A DNA stretch of 7,033 bases from Bacteroidales bacterium (GCA_026987795.1 JALSMF010000430.1:1-7033); one strand, 5' to 3'. Shown: positions 1 through 7,033, numbered from the stretch's first letter. A program made the numbers and translations. Notes: generated by a model from the letters alone, not told the origin.

Positions 1-10
1 AAATAACAAA

Positions 11-3000
11 CTAATATTTCATTTCAGCCATACGCTTATAAAAGTTGTAACGCCATTTAGCGTTCTCTTCGGCTGTTGCAAATAATTCATCGGCATGCTC
101 GGGGAATGATTTGTAAAGCGAGTTAAAACGAACTTCTCCGAGAAGGAATTCTTTAAAAAGCTCAAATTTAGGAGGCTTAGAATCTAAAACAAACGGATTT
201 TTGCCCTCTTCTTCCAACATAGGATTATATCGGAAGAGATTCCAATAACCTGATTCTACAGCTAATTTTTCTTCTTCCTGAACTTTATCCATCCCGGCTC
301 TTAATCCGTGAGCAATACATGGAGAATACGCAATTATCAGCGAAGGACCCGGATATGCTTCAGCTTCTTTAATAGCTTTAAAAGTTTGAGATTGGCTTGC
401 ACCCATCGAGATTTGGGCAACATATACATACCCGTATGTCATTGCCATAGCTCCGAGGTCTTTTTTGCGTATCTTTTTACCCGAAGCGGCAAATTTGGCA
501 ATTGCAGCCGTAGGAGTTGCTTTTGAAGACTGTCCGCCTGTATTTGAATATACTTCCGTATCTAAAACCAGAACATTTACGTTTTCGCCTGAAGCTAAAA
601 CATGGTCTAATCCGCCGTAACCTATGTCGTAAGCCCAACCGTCGCCTCCGATAATCCACATTGACTGATTAACAAGGTATTTTTTTAATCCGAGGATATC
701 TTTTACACAATCACATTTTTCGTTTTCAACTGCTTTAATTACTTTTGGTGCAATTGCTTTAGATTCTTGTGACTTTTCTTTTACAGCCATCCATTCTTCA
801 AATACGGCTTTTGTTTCCGGTGCTATACCTTTTTCAATAGCGGCACTCATTATATTACAGATAATTTCTCTTTGTTTTTTGTTTGCAAGTGCTATTCCTA
901 GACCGAATTCTGCATTGTCTTCAAATAAAGAGTTTGCCCAAGCCGGACCTTCTCCTTGAGGATTAACGGTATAAGGAGTTGCCGGTGCTGAGCCTCCGTA
1001 AATTGAAGAACATCCTGTAGCATTGGCAATAGTCATTGAATCTCCGTAAAGTTGAGTAACAAGTTTAATGTAAGGAGTTTCACCGCAGCCTGCACAGGCA
1101 CCTGAAAATTCAAACAGGGGTTGTGCAAATTGTGAATTTTTAACTGTTTTTTCTTTTTCAACTATTGTATCTTTGTATCCTACAACATTGTGTAAATAAT
1201 TCCATTTTATATCTTCAGCTCTTTGTTCGTCATCTAAATCAACCATTATTAATGATTTTTCTTTTGACGGACAAACATCGGCACAAGATCCGCAACCTGT
1301 GCAATCAAGCGTACTTACCTGAATTCGGAAGTTATATTCTTTTGTTTTTCCTATTCCTTTGATAAAATCAGTGCCTGCCGGGGCATTTGCTGCTTCTTCA
1401 TCTGTTGCAAGGAACGGACGAATACAGGCGTGCGGGCAAACATAAGCACACTGGTTACATTGAATACAATTTTGAGAAATCCATTTCGGAACTTCTGTTG
1501 CCACGCCTCTTTTTTCGTATTGAGTCGTTCCTGCCGGAAAAGTTCCGTCTTCTCTTCCCGTAAATGCACTTACCGGGAGTTCGTCTCCCTTAAGAGCATT
1601 TATCGGATCCATTATATTTTTGATAAAATCGGGAGTATTATCATCTCTCTCAATACCGAATTTGCCGGTTCCGTCTAAAGTTTTCCATTCGGAAGGAATT
1701 TCAATTTTTGTTATGGCATTTCCGCCTTTATCTACGGCTTCATAGTTCATATTTACTATTTTGTCTCCTTTTTTGCCGTATGATTTTTTAATGGCGGCTT
1801 TCATTTGCTTAACAGCCAAGTCGTAAGGAATTACTTCAGAAACTTTGAAAAATGCAGACTGCATAATCGTATTTGTCCTGTTTCCGAGACCTATTTCGTG
1901 TGCAATTTTCGTAGCATTAATTATATAAAAATTAATGTTTTTTTCAGCTAAAACTTTTTTATAGCTGTCAGGAAGTCTGTTTTTAGTTTCTTCAACACTC
2001 CATGTGCTGTTTAGTAAAAAAGACCCGCCTTCTTTTATTCCTTCCAGCATATCGTATTTGTAAAGATATGCCGGAGTTGAGCAGGCAACAAATTCCGGTT
2101 GTTTTACTAAATATGTAGAGCGGATTATTTTATCTCCGAAACGCAAGTGAGAAATTGTAATCCCTCCTGATTTTTTTGAGTCATAAGCAAAATAACCTTG
2201 AACATATTTGTCAGTTGAATCTCCGATAATTTTTATTGAATTTTTGTTTGCTCCGACAGTTCCGTCAGCTCCTAAACCATAAAATTTACCTTCAAAAGTT
2301 CCTTCCGGAACAGTGCTTATTTCAGGTAAAATAGGAAGGTTCGTAAACTTAACGTCATCGACTATACCTACGGTAAAATGATTTTTTGATTCATTTCTTT
2401 CCATATTCTCATATACGGAAATCATCATTGCGGGAGTTGTGTCTTTAGAGCTTAATCCGTAGCGTCCGGCAAGAATTTCCGGTGCGTTTTTATTCCCTTT
2501 AAATAACTCAACAACATCAAGGTAAAGAGGATCTCCGTTAGCTCCGAGTTCTTTTGTTCTGTCAAGGACAGTAATTTTTTTAACGGATTCAGGTAAGGCG
2601 TCCATAAAATATTTAGCGGAAAATGGTCTGTAAAGGTGAACAATCATAACCCCTGCTTTTTTGCCTTGTTTCGTTAAATGCTCTATAACTTCTTTTATTG
2701 TTTGAGTAACCGAACCCATTGCAACAATTACATGCTCAGCATCTTTTGCTCCGAAATAGTTGAACGGAGCATACGGGCGTCCCGTAATTTTTGTAATTTC
2801 TTTCATATAGTCGGCAACTACGTCTGCAATAGGATCATAAAAACGACTTGCAGCCTCTCTTGCCTGGAAGAATATATCCGGATTTTGTGCAGTCCCTCTT
2901 GTAACCGGAGCTGTTGATGTTAAAGCATTGTCTCTGAATTTTTGTAATGCTTCATAATCAATTAATTTTTTCAGTTCTTCTTCGTTGGGTAGTTCAACTT

Positions 3001-3547
3001 TTGAAATTTCGTGAGAAGTTCTGAAACCGTCAAAAAAATGAAGGAACGGAATTCTTGTTTTAATTGCGGCTAAGTGAGCAATAGGAGCAATGTCCATTAT
3101 TTGTTGAGCACTTCCTGTTGCCAGTATTGCAAAACCTGTTTGCCTTACAGCCATAACGTCGCTGTGGTCTCCGAAAATTGAAAGGGCTTGTGCTGCAATA
3201 CTTCTTGCACTGACATGAAAAACTGCAGGTAATAATTCTCCTGCTATTTTATACATATTCGGTATCATTAAAAGTAAACCTTGTGATGCCGTGAAAGTAG
3301 ATGTTAAAGCTCCGCCTTGTAAAGCACCGTGAACAGCACCTGATGCGCCGCCTTCCGATTGCATTTCGGTTACGCTTACTGTTTGTCCGAATAGGTTTTT
3401 TCTGCCTGTAGCAGACCAGTTATCTACAAATTCTGCCATGTCCGATGAAGGCGTAATCGGGTATATAGCAGCTACTTCGCTGAATAAATATGCAACATGA
3501 GCTGCTGCATGATTACCTTCACAGGTAATAAATTTTTTTTCTGCCAT
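11..3547 (-). CDS. nifJ: Pyruvate:ferredoxin (flavodoxin) oxidoreductase, NifJ type, complete
   Basis: This cytoplasmic enzyme splits pyruvate with CoA into acetyl-CoA and CO2 and passes two electrons to ferredoxin or flavodoxin; it is a central enzyme of anaerobic metabolism. The 1178-residue product has the usual length and domain order of the single-chain, homodimeric family. Visible motifs are YPITPSS (about 30-35), TEMQSEGG with the TPP-activating glutamate E61, and R115 in HVSAR. The two-cluster ferredoxin domain has C694/C697/C700/C704 and C749/C752/C755/C759. The proximal-cluster cysteines are C818, C821, C846 and C1077. The TPP-binding stretch runs from GGDGWAYDIGYGG (967-979) to SNTGGQ (1001-1006). 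Residue roles are by analogy with the Desulfovibrio africanus enzyme. The ATG start gives MAEKKFITCEGNHAAAHVAY, where family members begin. The stop is TAG. No frameshift or missing key residue was seen. The AT-rich leader lacks a Shine-Dalgarno, as is common in Bacteroidota. It appears monocistronic and is divergent from the fragment at 3835. Confidence 0.97.
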   Translation of the reverse strand: MAEKKFITCEGNHAAAHVAYLFSEVAAIYPITPSSDMAEFVDNWSATGRKNLFGQTVSVTEMQSEGGASGAVHGALQGGALTSTFTASQGLLLMIPNMYKIAGELLPAVFHVSARSIAAQALSIFGDHSDVMAVRQTGFAILATGSAQQIMDIAPIAHLAAIKTRIPFLHFFDGFRTSHEISKVELPNEEELKKLIDYEALQKFRDNALTSTAPVTRGTAQNPDIFFQAREAASRFYDPIADVVADYMKEITKITGRPYAPFNYFGAKDAEHVIVAMGSVTQTIKEVIEHLTKQGKKAGVMIVHLYRPFSAKYFMDALPESVKKITVLDRTKELGANGDPLYLDVVELFKGNKNAPEILAGRYGLSSKDTTPAMMISVYENMERNESKNHFTVGIVDDVKFTNLPILPEISTVPEGTFEGKFYGLGADGTVGANKNSIKIIGDSTDKYVQGYFAYDSKKSGGITISHLRFGDKIIRSTYLVKQPEFVACSTPAYLYKYDMLEGIKEGGSFLLNSTWSVEETKNRLPDSYKKVLAEKNINFYIINATKIAHEIGLGNRTNTIMQSAFFKVSEVIPYDLAVKQMKAAIKKSYGKKGDKIVNMNYEAVDKGGNAITKIEIPSEWKTLDGTGKFGIERDDNTPDFIKNIMDPINALKGDELPVSAFTGREDGTFPAGTTQYEKRGVATEVPKWISQNCIQCNQCAYVCPHACIRPFLATDEEAANAPAGTDFIKGIGKTKEYNFRIQVSTLDCTGCGSCADVCPSKEKSLIMVDLDDEQRAEDIKWNYLHNVVGYKDTIVEKEKTVKNSQFAQPLFEFSGACAGCGETPYIKLVTQLYGDSMTIANATGCSSIYGGSAPATPYTVNPQGEGPAWANSLFEDNAEFGLGIALANKKQREIICNIMSAAIEKGIAPETKAVFEEWMAVKEKSQESKAIAPKVIKAVENEKCDCVKDILGLKKYLVNQSMWIIGGDGWAYDIGYGGLDHVLASGENVNVLVLDTEVYSNTGGQSSKATPTAAIAKFAASGKKIRKKDLGAMAMTYGYVYVAQISMGASQSQTFKAIKEAEAYPGPSLIIAYSPCIAHGLRAGMDKVQEEEKLAVESGYWNLFRYNPMLEEEGKNPFVLDSKPPKFELFKEFLLGEVRFNSLYKSFPEHADELFATAEENAKWRYNFYKRMAEMKY

Positions 3548-3834
3548 AATATTTAAATTTTATTTAAAATCAAATTAATACAATCTGCAAAGTTAGAATA
3601 ACTTTAATTAAATCTGTATTTGTTTTTTATTTTTTTGAGTTTTGCGTATTTCAAATTTATTTTTTCGTAAGTATTCTAAGGGTATTTGCTATTTGTTATG
3701 TTTTTTAACACGACATATTGTTTAAGAGTATTATTTTGAAAGAAGTCTTCATAAAACAATAAAAGTTGTTTCTTTTTAAAGCGGAATTTATTATCTTCCG
3801 GGAATATTTGCAAAACTACACCCAAAAACAGTTT
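3548..3834. other. AT-rich divergent intergenic region
   Basis: This 287-base spacer separates divergent nifJ from the NTPase fragment. It is very A/T-rich, with long T runs around 3625-3665. It holds the candidate nifJ -7 box. An open frame in phase with the NTPase fragment extends back to a TTG at 3766, but residues encoded before the ATG at 3835 show no family resemblance, so I treat that stretch as non-coding. I saw no exact TAnnTTTG box on the plus strand at a useful distance from 3835; a near match, TATTTTG, sits at 3732-3738. No tRNA, riboswitch or strong hairpin was recognised. Confidence 0.6.
3588..3595 (-). promoter_or_regulatory. Candidate -7 promoter element of nifJ (Bacteroidota type)
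   Basis: On the minus strand this reads TAACTTTG, an exact match to the Bacteroidota housekeeping -7 consensus TAnnTTTG. It lies about 40 bases upstream of the nifJ ATG, which would give a leader of roughly 30 bases. I could not find a convincing -33 TTG/TTTG element at the usual 19-21 base spacing; that region is simply A/T-rich. The call therefore rests on one motif and its position. Confidence 0.4.
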
Positions 3835-4065
3835 ATGTTCGGTTATACAAAAACTAAATTACAAAAAAATCCTTATCCCGGAATACGCAGTTTTGAAACA
3901 GAGGAGAGTCATTTGTTTTTCGGAAGAAACAAGCAGATTAAAGATTTATACACAGTTCTGCTGAAGACTCACTTCATAGCTGTTACGGGAGCTTACGGGA
4001 GCGGGAAATCATCTTTAATAAAGGCCGGCTTAATACCCGAATTATTTATGAATAATTCGGGTTAA
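3835..4065 (+). pseudogene. nSTAND1-type P-loop NTPase, N-terminal fragment (76 residues)
   Basis: The product matches the start of the nSTAND1 (novel STAND NTPase 1) domain: NPYPGIRSF (12-20), the LFFGR motif (27-31), and a Walker A loop GAYGSGKSS (52-60; K58 and S59 would bind phosphate and Mg), then LIKAGLIPEL (61-70). In intact family members this head is followed by the rest of a roughly 300-400-residue NTPase domain with Walker B and usually WD40/TPR-like repeats. Here TAA follows only six residues after the last recognisable motif, so no Walker B, sensor or effector part exists. The ATG at 3835 is chosen because family proteins begin a few residues before NPYPG; a TTG at 3766 is an alternative. 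No Shine-Dalgarno is visible. Intact relatives act as signal-transducing or conflict-related switch ATPases; this fragment should not hydrolyse ATP. It is joined out of frame to the phosphatase fragment that follows. Confidence 0.8.
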
Positions 4066-4070
4066 AACCC
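4048..4070. other. Out-of-frame junction between two unrelated gene fragments
   Basis: NTPase homology in the first frame ends around 4044-4047 and that frame stops at 4063-4065. The -1 frame opens at 4056, just after a TAA at 4053-4055, and soon reads as propeller protein, so the two open frames overlap by ten bases. The joint carries a short perfect palindrome, GGGTTAAAACCC (4059-4070). The sequence ATAATTCGG occurs at 4052-4060 and again at 4084-4092. Even a corrected one-base frameshift would not make a normal protein, because most of the NTPase domain and the sensor's N-terminus would still be absent. The exact breakpoint cannot be placed from this sequence alone. Confidence 0.65.
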
Positions 4071-4092
4071 TATTATTCTGACGATAATTCGG
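4052..4092. repeat. 9-bp direct repeat ATAATTCGG (two copies, 32-base period)
   Basis: Copies lie at 4052-4060 and 4084-4092, the first overlapping the gene-fragment junction and the second inside the sensor coding sequence (part of Asp-Asn-Ser-Glu). In AT-rich DNA a 9-base match this close could be chance. It is recorded because it sits at the breakpoint and could have served as microhomology. Confidence 0.45.
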
Positions 4093-4250
4093 AAGGTATT
4101 GAAATAAAGCCTCGGGTAAAATTTACGGCACTGCACCTTAATAAAAAAGAAGACGATGTATTTATTTCATACGAAAAAGGGCTGCTAAAATTTGAAAATA
4201 ATAAAATAATACCCTTTTACCTGTTTCCGGACGATACAAGTTCGTGTAAA
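4056..4250 (+). pseudogene. Remnant propeller-coding sequence in frame with the phosphatase, without a start codon
   Basis: This stretch translates without a stop in the frame of the downstream phosphatase gene. It gives beta-strand-rich, blade-like sequence such as VFISYEKGLLKFENNKI followed by a linker containing FPDD. That pattern resembles the two-component-regulator propeller repeats that precede Y_Y_Y domains in this family. It is therefore part of the same original gene, not intergenic DNA. There is no in-frame ATG, and the segment begins abruptly at the junction with the NTPase fragment. Confidence 0.65.
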
Positions 4251-5804
4251 TTGTGGATTTATGATTTCTACAAAATTAAAAATGATTTTTATGTTATTAC
4301 AGACGGTGAACAAAAAAATATAAGTCTGTGTTACATGGAGAACGGAAGTTATAAGATAACACAAACACCTTTTTTTCCGGTTGCAAACTTCTCGGTTAAT
4401 ACAATATATTATGCCCCGAAAACTTCAGTTTTATGGCTTGGCGGAAATGACGGGCTGATATTATTTAATACAAAAAACAATAAAAAAAATAAAACAACTC
4501 AAGTTACAATTATTCGCAGGGTCTTAAATATCAGCAGCGATACCCTCTTAAAACTTAAAAATACAGAACCTGTCAAACTCCGATATTCGGATAATTCTTT
4601 GAGGTTTTATTTTGCAGCACCTGTTTTTGTTTCTAAAGGTGATGCGTATTTCAGATATTTTCTTAAAGGATTTGACAGGGATACTTCGGAGTGGGTTAAA
4701 ATTTTTCATAAAGATTATACAAATCTTCCGAGCGGAAAATACACGTTCACGGTAGAAGCAAAAAATGAATTCGGGCAAAAACTTAAACCTGCAAAATTCA
4801 GTTTTGAAATTTCAACTCCTGTTTACTTGAGGTGGTGGGCTTTTATTATTTATGCAGGTTTACTCTATCTTATTGTCCGAACTTATTTGAACCGGAGAAT
4901 AAAAGCCGTTGAAAAAGAACGTGTCGTGCTGGAAAATACAGTAAAAGAGAGAACGGAAGAAATAGAACAAAGCAAAGAAGAAATAGAATCGCAAAGAGAC
5001 GAATTATATAAGCAAAAACAGGAAATCGTAGACAGTATTAACTATGCAAAGCGTATTCAGCAGGCGGTTTTACCCTCTGAAGAATTTATGAGCTCGGTTT
5101 TAAAAGAATATTTTGTATTTTTTCAGCCGCGAGATATTGTAAGCGGTGATTTTTACTGGGTAAAAAAAATTAGAAATTTCTCATTTGTTGTTGCCGCAGA
5201 TTGCACCGGGCACGGTGTTCCGGGAGCATTTATGAGTATGCTCGGAAGCTCGTTTTTAAACGAGATAGTTTCATCAAGGACACTTGACGGAGCAGGGGAA
5301 ATTCTAAACAGGTTAAGAAATAAAGTTAAAAAGTCATTACACCAGAAAGGGGCGGAAGGCGAACAAAAAGACGGAATGGATATTTCTCTTTTGATAATAG
5401 ATTGGGACGAATATGAATTGCAATTTGCAGGAGCATATAACTCTGTATATATAGTCAGAAAAAAAGATGCCGAAAGTAATACGGAAGATAATTTTGAAAT
5501 AATAAGGCTGAAAGCCGACAGACAGCCGATAGGTATATATTTGAACGAAAGAAGTTTTACAAATCACTCTTTCAGCTTAAAAAAAGGAGATGTGATATAT
5601 GCCTTGTCTGACGGATATATTGACCAATTCGGCGGTGATACCGGAGGAAAATTTAAAAGCGGAAGGTTTAAAGAAATGCTTCTGTCATTTCAGGATAAAA
5701 GTATGGAGGAACAAAAACAAATACTTATCAGAACATTTGCAAAATGGAAACGGGATTTTGATCAGGTAGATGATGTTTTGGTTATGGGAATTAAAATTCC
5801 TTAA
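4251..5804 (+). CDS. 5'-truncated propeller/Y_Y_Y sensor with SpoIIE-type PP2C serine phosphatase
   Basis: This is the C-terminal part of a Bacteroidota membrane sensor that would control a partner by dephosphorylation. From the TTG at 4251 the product has 517 residues: a last propeller-type blade (about 50-75, VLWLGGNDGLILFN), a Y_Y_Y domain (about 118-190, with YFLKGFD and YTNLPSGKYTF), one membrane helix (about 194-212), a charged coiled coil (about 214-262), and a SpoIIE/PP2C phosphatase domain (about 265-516). Likely metal-binding acids are present: D300 in SGDFYW, D317 in AADCTGHGVPGAFM, D377 in DGMDIS, D454 in SDGYIDQFGG, and D507/D508 in QVDDV. The frame is open back to 4056, adding about 65 propeller-like residues but no ATG, so the start is uncertain; TTG 4251 is the earliest usual start I see and ATG 4335 the next. 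Intact relatives begin with a signal peptide and many more propeller blades, all missing here. The phosphatase half looks undamaged. Expression would need readthrough, reinitiation or an internal start. Confidence 0.8.
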   Translation: MWIYDFYKIKNDFYVITDGEQKNISLCYMENGSYKITQTPFFPVANFSVNTIYYAPKTSVLWLGGNDGLILFNTKNNKKNKTTQVTIIRRVLNISSDTLLKLKNTEPVKLRYSDNSLRFYFAAPVFVSKGDAYFRYFLKGFDRDTSEWVKIFHKDYTNLPSGKYTFTVEAKNEFGQKLKPAKFSFEISTPVYLRWWAFIIYAGLLYLIVRTYLNRRIKAVEKERVVLENTVKERTEEIEQSKEEIESQRDELYKQKQEIVDSINYAKRIQQAVLPSEEFMSSVLKEYFVFFQPRDIVSGDFYWVKKIRNFSFVVAADCTGHGVPGAFMSMLGSSFLNEIVSSRTLDGAGEILNRLRNKVKKSLHQKGAEGEQKDGMDISLLIIDWDEYELQFAGAYNSVYIVRKKDAESNTEDNFEIIRLKADRQPIGIYLNERSFTNHSFSLKKGDVIYALSDGYIDQFGGDTGGKFKSGRFKEMLLSFQDKSMEEQKQILIRTFAKWKRDFDQVDDVLVMGIKIP

Positions 5805-5807
5805 ATT

Positions 5808-6992
5808 TTATACCAGTACCTTAATTTTGCTTTCAGGTTTTAATGTCATTTTTATTGAATCAAAAGAAGTAATTAAATTGATACCCGGTGTTTTGCCTTT
5901 TTCTATGCTTCCGTATCTTCTGTCAATTTGCAGAGCTTTTGCTCCGTTTAAAGTTGCAGATTCAATTAGTTTTTCAAACGAAATTTCCGGAAAATTTTCA
6001 GTAATAGCTTTTAATTCGCTTAAAACAGAAAGTTCGGTATTTGAAGCATAACTGTCAGTTCCGATACATGTTTTTACGCTTTTTTTAAAAAACAGAGGAA
6101 TATTCGGCAGTTTTTTTTCAATATAAAGATTTGACAGAGGGCAAAAAACCCAAAAAATATTTTCTGAAAAGTTCTCGGCTGTTTTAATATCCTTTTCTTT
6201 GCTGAAAGTATTGTGAATAAGAAGGATATTGTCATTTTTATTCAGATAATGAAGATTAACCTCCAAAGCTGTGCTGCCGGGGTATGAAAAGTCGTCAAGA
6301 AAAAAACCTTTATCGGCAAGAACGTTTGCCAATGCCCCTTTTTTGCTTTGTATAAGCAGGTCTTCATCGGATGTTTCCTGGTTATGAACAGATATTATTC
6401 GTTTTTTCCCGCTTTCAAAATCTGATATCATTCTATACAACTTATCAGGAACCGAATATGCTGCGTGAGGGACAATACTTGCCGGCAGGTGCATATTTTT
6501 AAGCTTACGGTAATTGTCTTCGGCTTGTTTAAAGTTTTCTTCAGCCTTTTCGTTACTTACGGTGAACGATTCGACAAAGGTTTGATAGTAAATTTTACTT
6601 TTTTTCTTAACGATAAAGCTGTCATCGGTATTTGAAATGTCGCCTGCAGCAACTATACCTTTCATTTGCATTTCTTTATCGGCTTTGTTTATTTTTTCCT
6701 GTAAATTCTCAGGAAAATTTCTTTTGGATATTATTTCATCTATGAAACCCGGCAAGCCTCTGCCTGTGTCATTTTTTATCATACCTTTCATATGTGAAAG
6801 TTCCAAATGACAATGAGTATTTATAAATCCGGGAACTAAAATGCCGTTGTAAAATTCTAAGGACTGTTGTTCGTCTAATTTTCCTTTTGTGTCAGTTACG
6901 GAAATAATAGTTCCGTTTTTATCGACTTCAATAATTCCTTTTCTCAGAATATTTTTTCCGGTGAAAATAAAATCAGCTGATAATCTGCGCAT
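5808..6992 (-). CDS. Amidohydrolase, TRZ/ATZ/MtaD-like (nucleoside or aminofutalosine deaminase-type)
   Basis: A complete 394-residue metal-dependent amidohydrolase. After an N-terminal beta-sandwich stretch and VPGFINTH, the HxH metal motif is H60/H62 (NTHCHLELSH). Further expected residues are H176 (PHAAYS), H203 with probable catalytic E206 (VHNQET), H260 (LIHNTF), CPLSN (284-288), and metal-ligand D313 in GTDSYASN. The C-terminus (ATLNGAKAL, YGSIEKGKTPGINLI) closes the family's sandwich domain. These motifs fit the branch holding MTA/SAH deaminases, chlorohydrolases and aminodeoxyfutalosine deaminase of the futalosine menaquinone route; which substrate applies cannot be told from this sequence, and no menaquinone gene is visible nearby. 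There is no signal peptide, so it should be cytoplasmic. The ATG start is followed by a typical MRRLSADFIFTG opening, and a purine-rich AGAAGAAAAAG lies upstream. It converges on the phosphatase gene with a 3-base gap. Confidence 0.88.
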   Translation of the reverse strand: MRRLSADFIFTGKNILRKGIIEVDKNGTIISVTDTKGKLDEQQSLEFYNGILVPGFINTHCHLELSHMKGMIKNDTGRGLPGFIDEIISKRNFPENLQEKINKADKEMQMKGIVAAGDISNTDDSFIVKKKSKIYYQTFVESFTVSNEKAEENFKQAEDNYRKLKNMHLPASIVPHAAYSVPDKLYRMISDFESGKKRIISVHNQETSDEDLLIQSKKGALANVLADKGFFLDDFSYPGSTALEVNLHYLNKNDNILLIHNTFSKEKDIKTAENFSENIFWVFCPLSNLYIEKKLPNIPLFFKKSVKTCIGTDSYASNTELSVLSELKAITENFPEISFEKLIESATLNGAKALQIDRRYGSIEKGKTPGINLITSFDSIKMTLKPESKIKVLV

Positions 6993-7032
6993 ACTTACTT
7001 TTTCTTCTCAGTTTTAAAAGAGGGTAGTCAAC
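6973..7032 (-). CDS. Possible 3' end of an upstream gene overlapping the amidohydrolase start
   Basis: Reading in from the right edge on the minus strand, one frame is open for 19 codons (VDYPLLKLRRKSKYAQIIS) to a TGA at 6973-6975, overlapping the amidohydrolase start by 20 bases. A second frame instead gives LTTLF and stops at 7014-7016. Either could be the tail of a co-transcribed upstream gene. The stretch is too short to recognise a family, and an open run this short is easily chance. Confidence 0.2.
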   Translation of the reverse strand, partial: VDYPLLKLRRKSKYAQIIS

Positions 7033-7033
7033 C

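Noticed and set aside
308..2917. Short open frames on either strand inside nifJ
   Set aside because: They overlap a complete and strongly conserved gene, show no domain motifs, and have low-complexity or Cys/Arg/Phe-rich translations typical of shadow frames.
3548..3580. A/T-only inverted repeats near the nifJ start (ATTTAAAT, ATTTT...AAAAT)
   Set aside because: Such matches are expected by chance in DNA this A/T-rich, and the stems would be weak; not supported as an operator or terminator.
3766..3834. TTG-started N-terminal extension of the NTPase fragment
   Set aside because: The extra 23 residues show no family motif, and the ATG at 3835 sits where nSTAND1 proteins normally begin, a few residues before NPYPG.
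4056..4070. Programmed -1 ribosomal frameshift joining the NTPase head to the phosphatase
   Set aside because: The frames overlap in the right direction, but the sequence in the NTPase frame (G GGT TAA) is not a standard slippery heptamer. No strong downstream stem-loop stands out, and the fused product would still lack most of the NTPase domain.
4548..5567. Short minus-strand open frames inside the phosphatase gene
   Set aside because: They are antisense shadows of recognised Y_Y_Y and SpoIIE coding sequence, with no motif or start context of their own.
5770..6051. 93-codon plus-strand open frame across the convergent gene ends
   Set aside because: It is antisense to the conserved C-terminal half of the amidohydrolase (including GTDSYASN) and overlaps the end of the phosphatase gene in another frame; no family resemblance was seen.

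Overview
The window looks like a piece of an AT-rich, probably anaerobic Bacteroidota chromosome (Bacteroidales/Marinilabiliales-like; this is inference). The grounds are the long A/T runs, leaders without a Shine-Dalgarno sequence, a TAnnTTTG-type -7 element in front of the first gene, and a gene repertoire typical of that phylum: NifJ-type pyruvate:ferredoxin oxidoreductase, an nSTAND1 P-loop protein start, and a propeller/Y_Y_Y/SpoIIE-phosphatase sensor. No 16S or other phylogenetic marker is present, so the assignment rests on gene style only.

Layout. Positions 11-3547 (minus) hold a complete, intact nifJ, the one-polypeptide pyruvate:ferredoxin (flavodoxin) oxidoreductase, with all expected thiamine pyrophosphate (TPP) and [4Fe-4S] motifs. 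Positions 3548-3834 are an AT-rich divergent intergenic region carrying a candidate nifJ promoter. Positions 3835-4065 (plus) encode only the first 76 residues of an nSTAND1-type NTPase; the reading frame ends just after the Walker A P-loop. Within a few bases, and in the -1 frame, an unrelated coding sequence begins at about 4056 and runs open to 5804. It is the C-terminal part of a Bacteroidota sensor protein: last beta-propeller blades, Y_Y_Y domain, one membrane helix, coiled coil and SpoIIE/PP2C phosphatase. Positions 5808-6992 (minus) hold a complete TRZ/ATZ/MtaD-type amidohydrolase (a nucleoside-deaminase-like enzyme), convergent with the phosphatase and separated from it by only 3 bases. 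The last 41 bases may contain the end of another minus-strand gene.

The two flanking metabolic genes look ordinary and functional. The striking part is the middle: two gene fragments from different families are butted together out of frame at about 4048-4065, with a short palindrome and a 9-bp direct repeat at the joint. This reads as a recombination or deletion scar that removed the rest of an NTPase gene and the 5' part of a sensor-phosphatase gene, or alternatively as an assembly chimera. I found no evidence for a new intact biological system, RNA gene, CRISPR array or mobile element.
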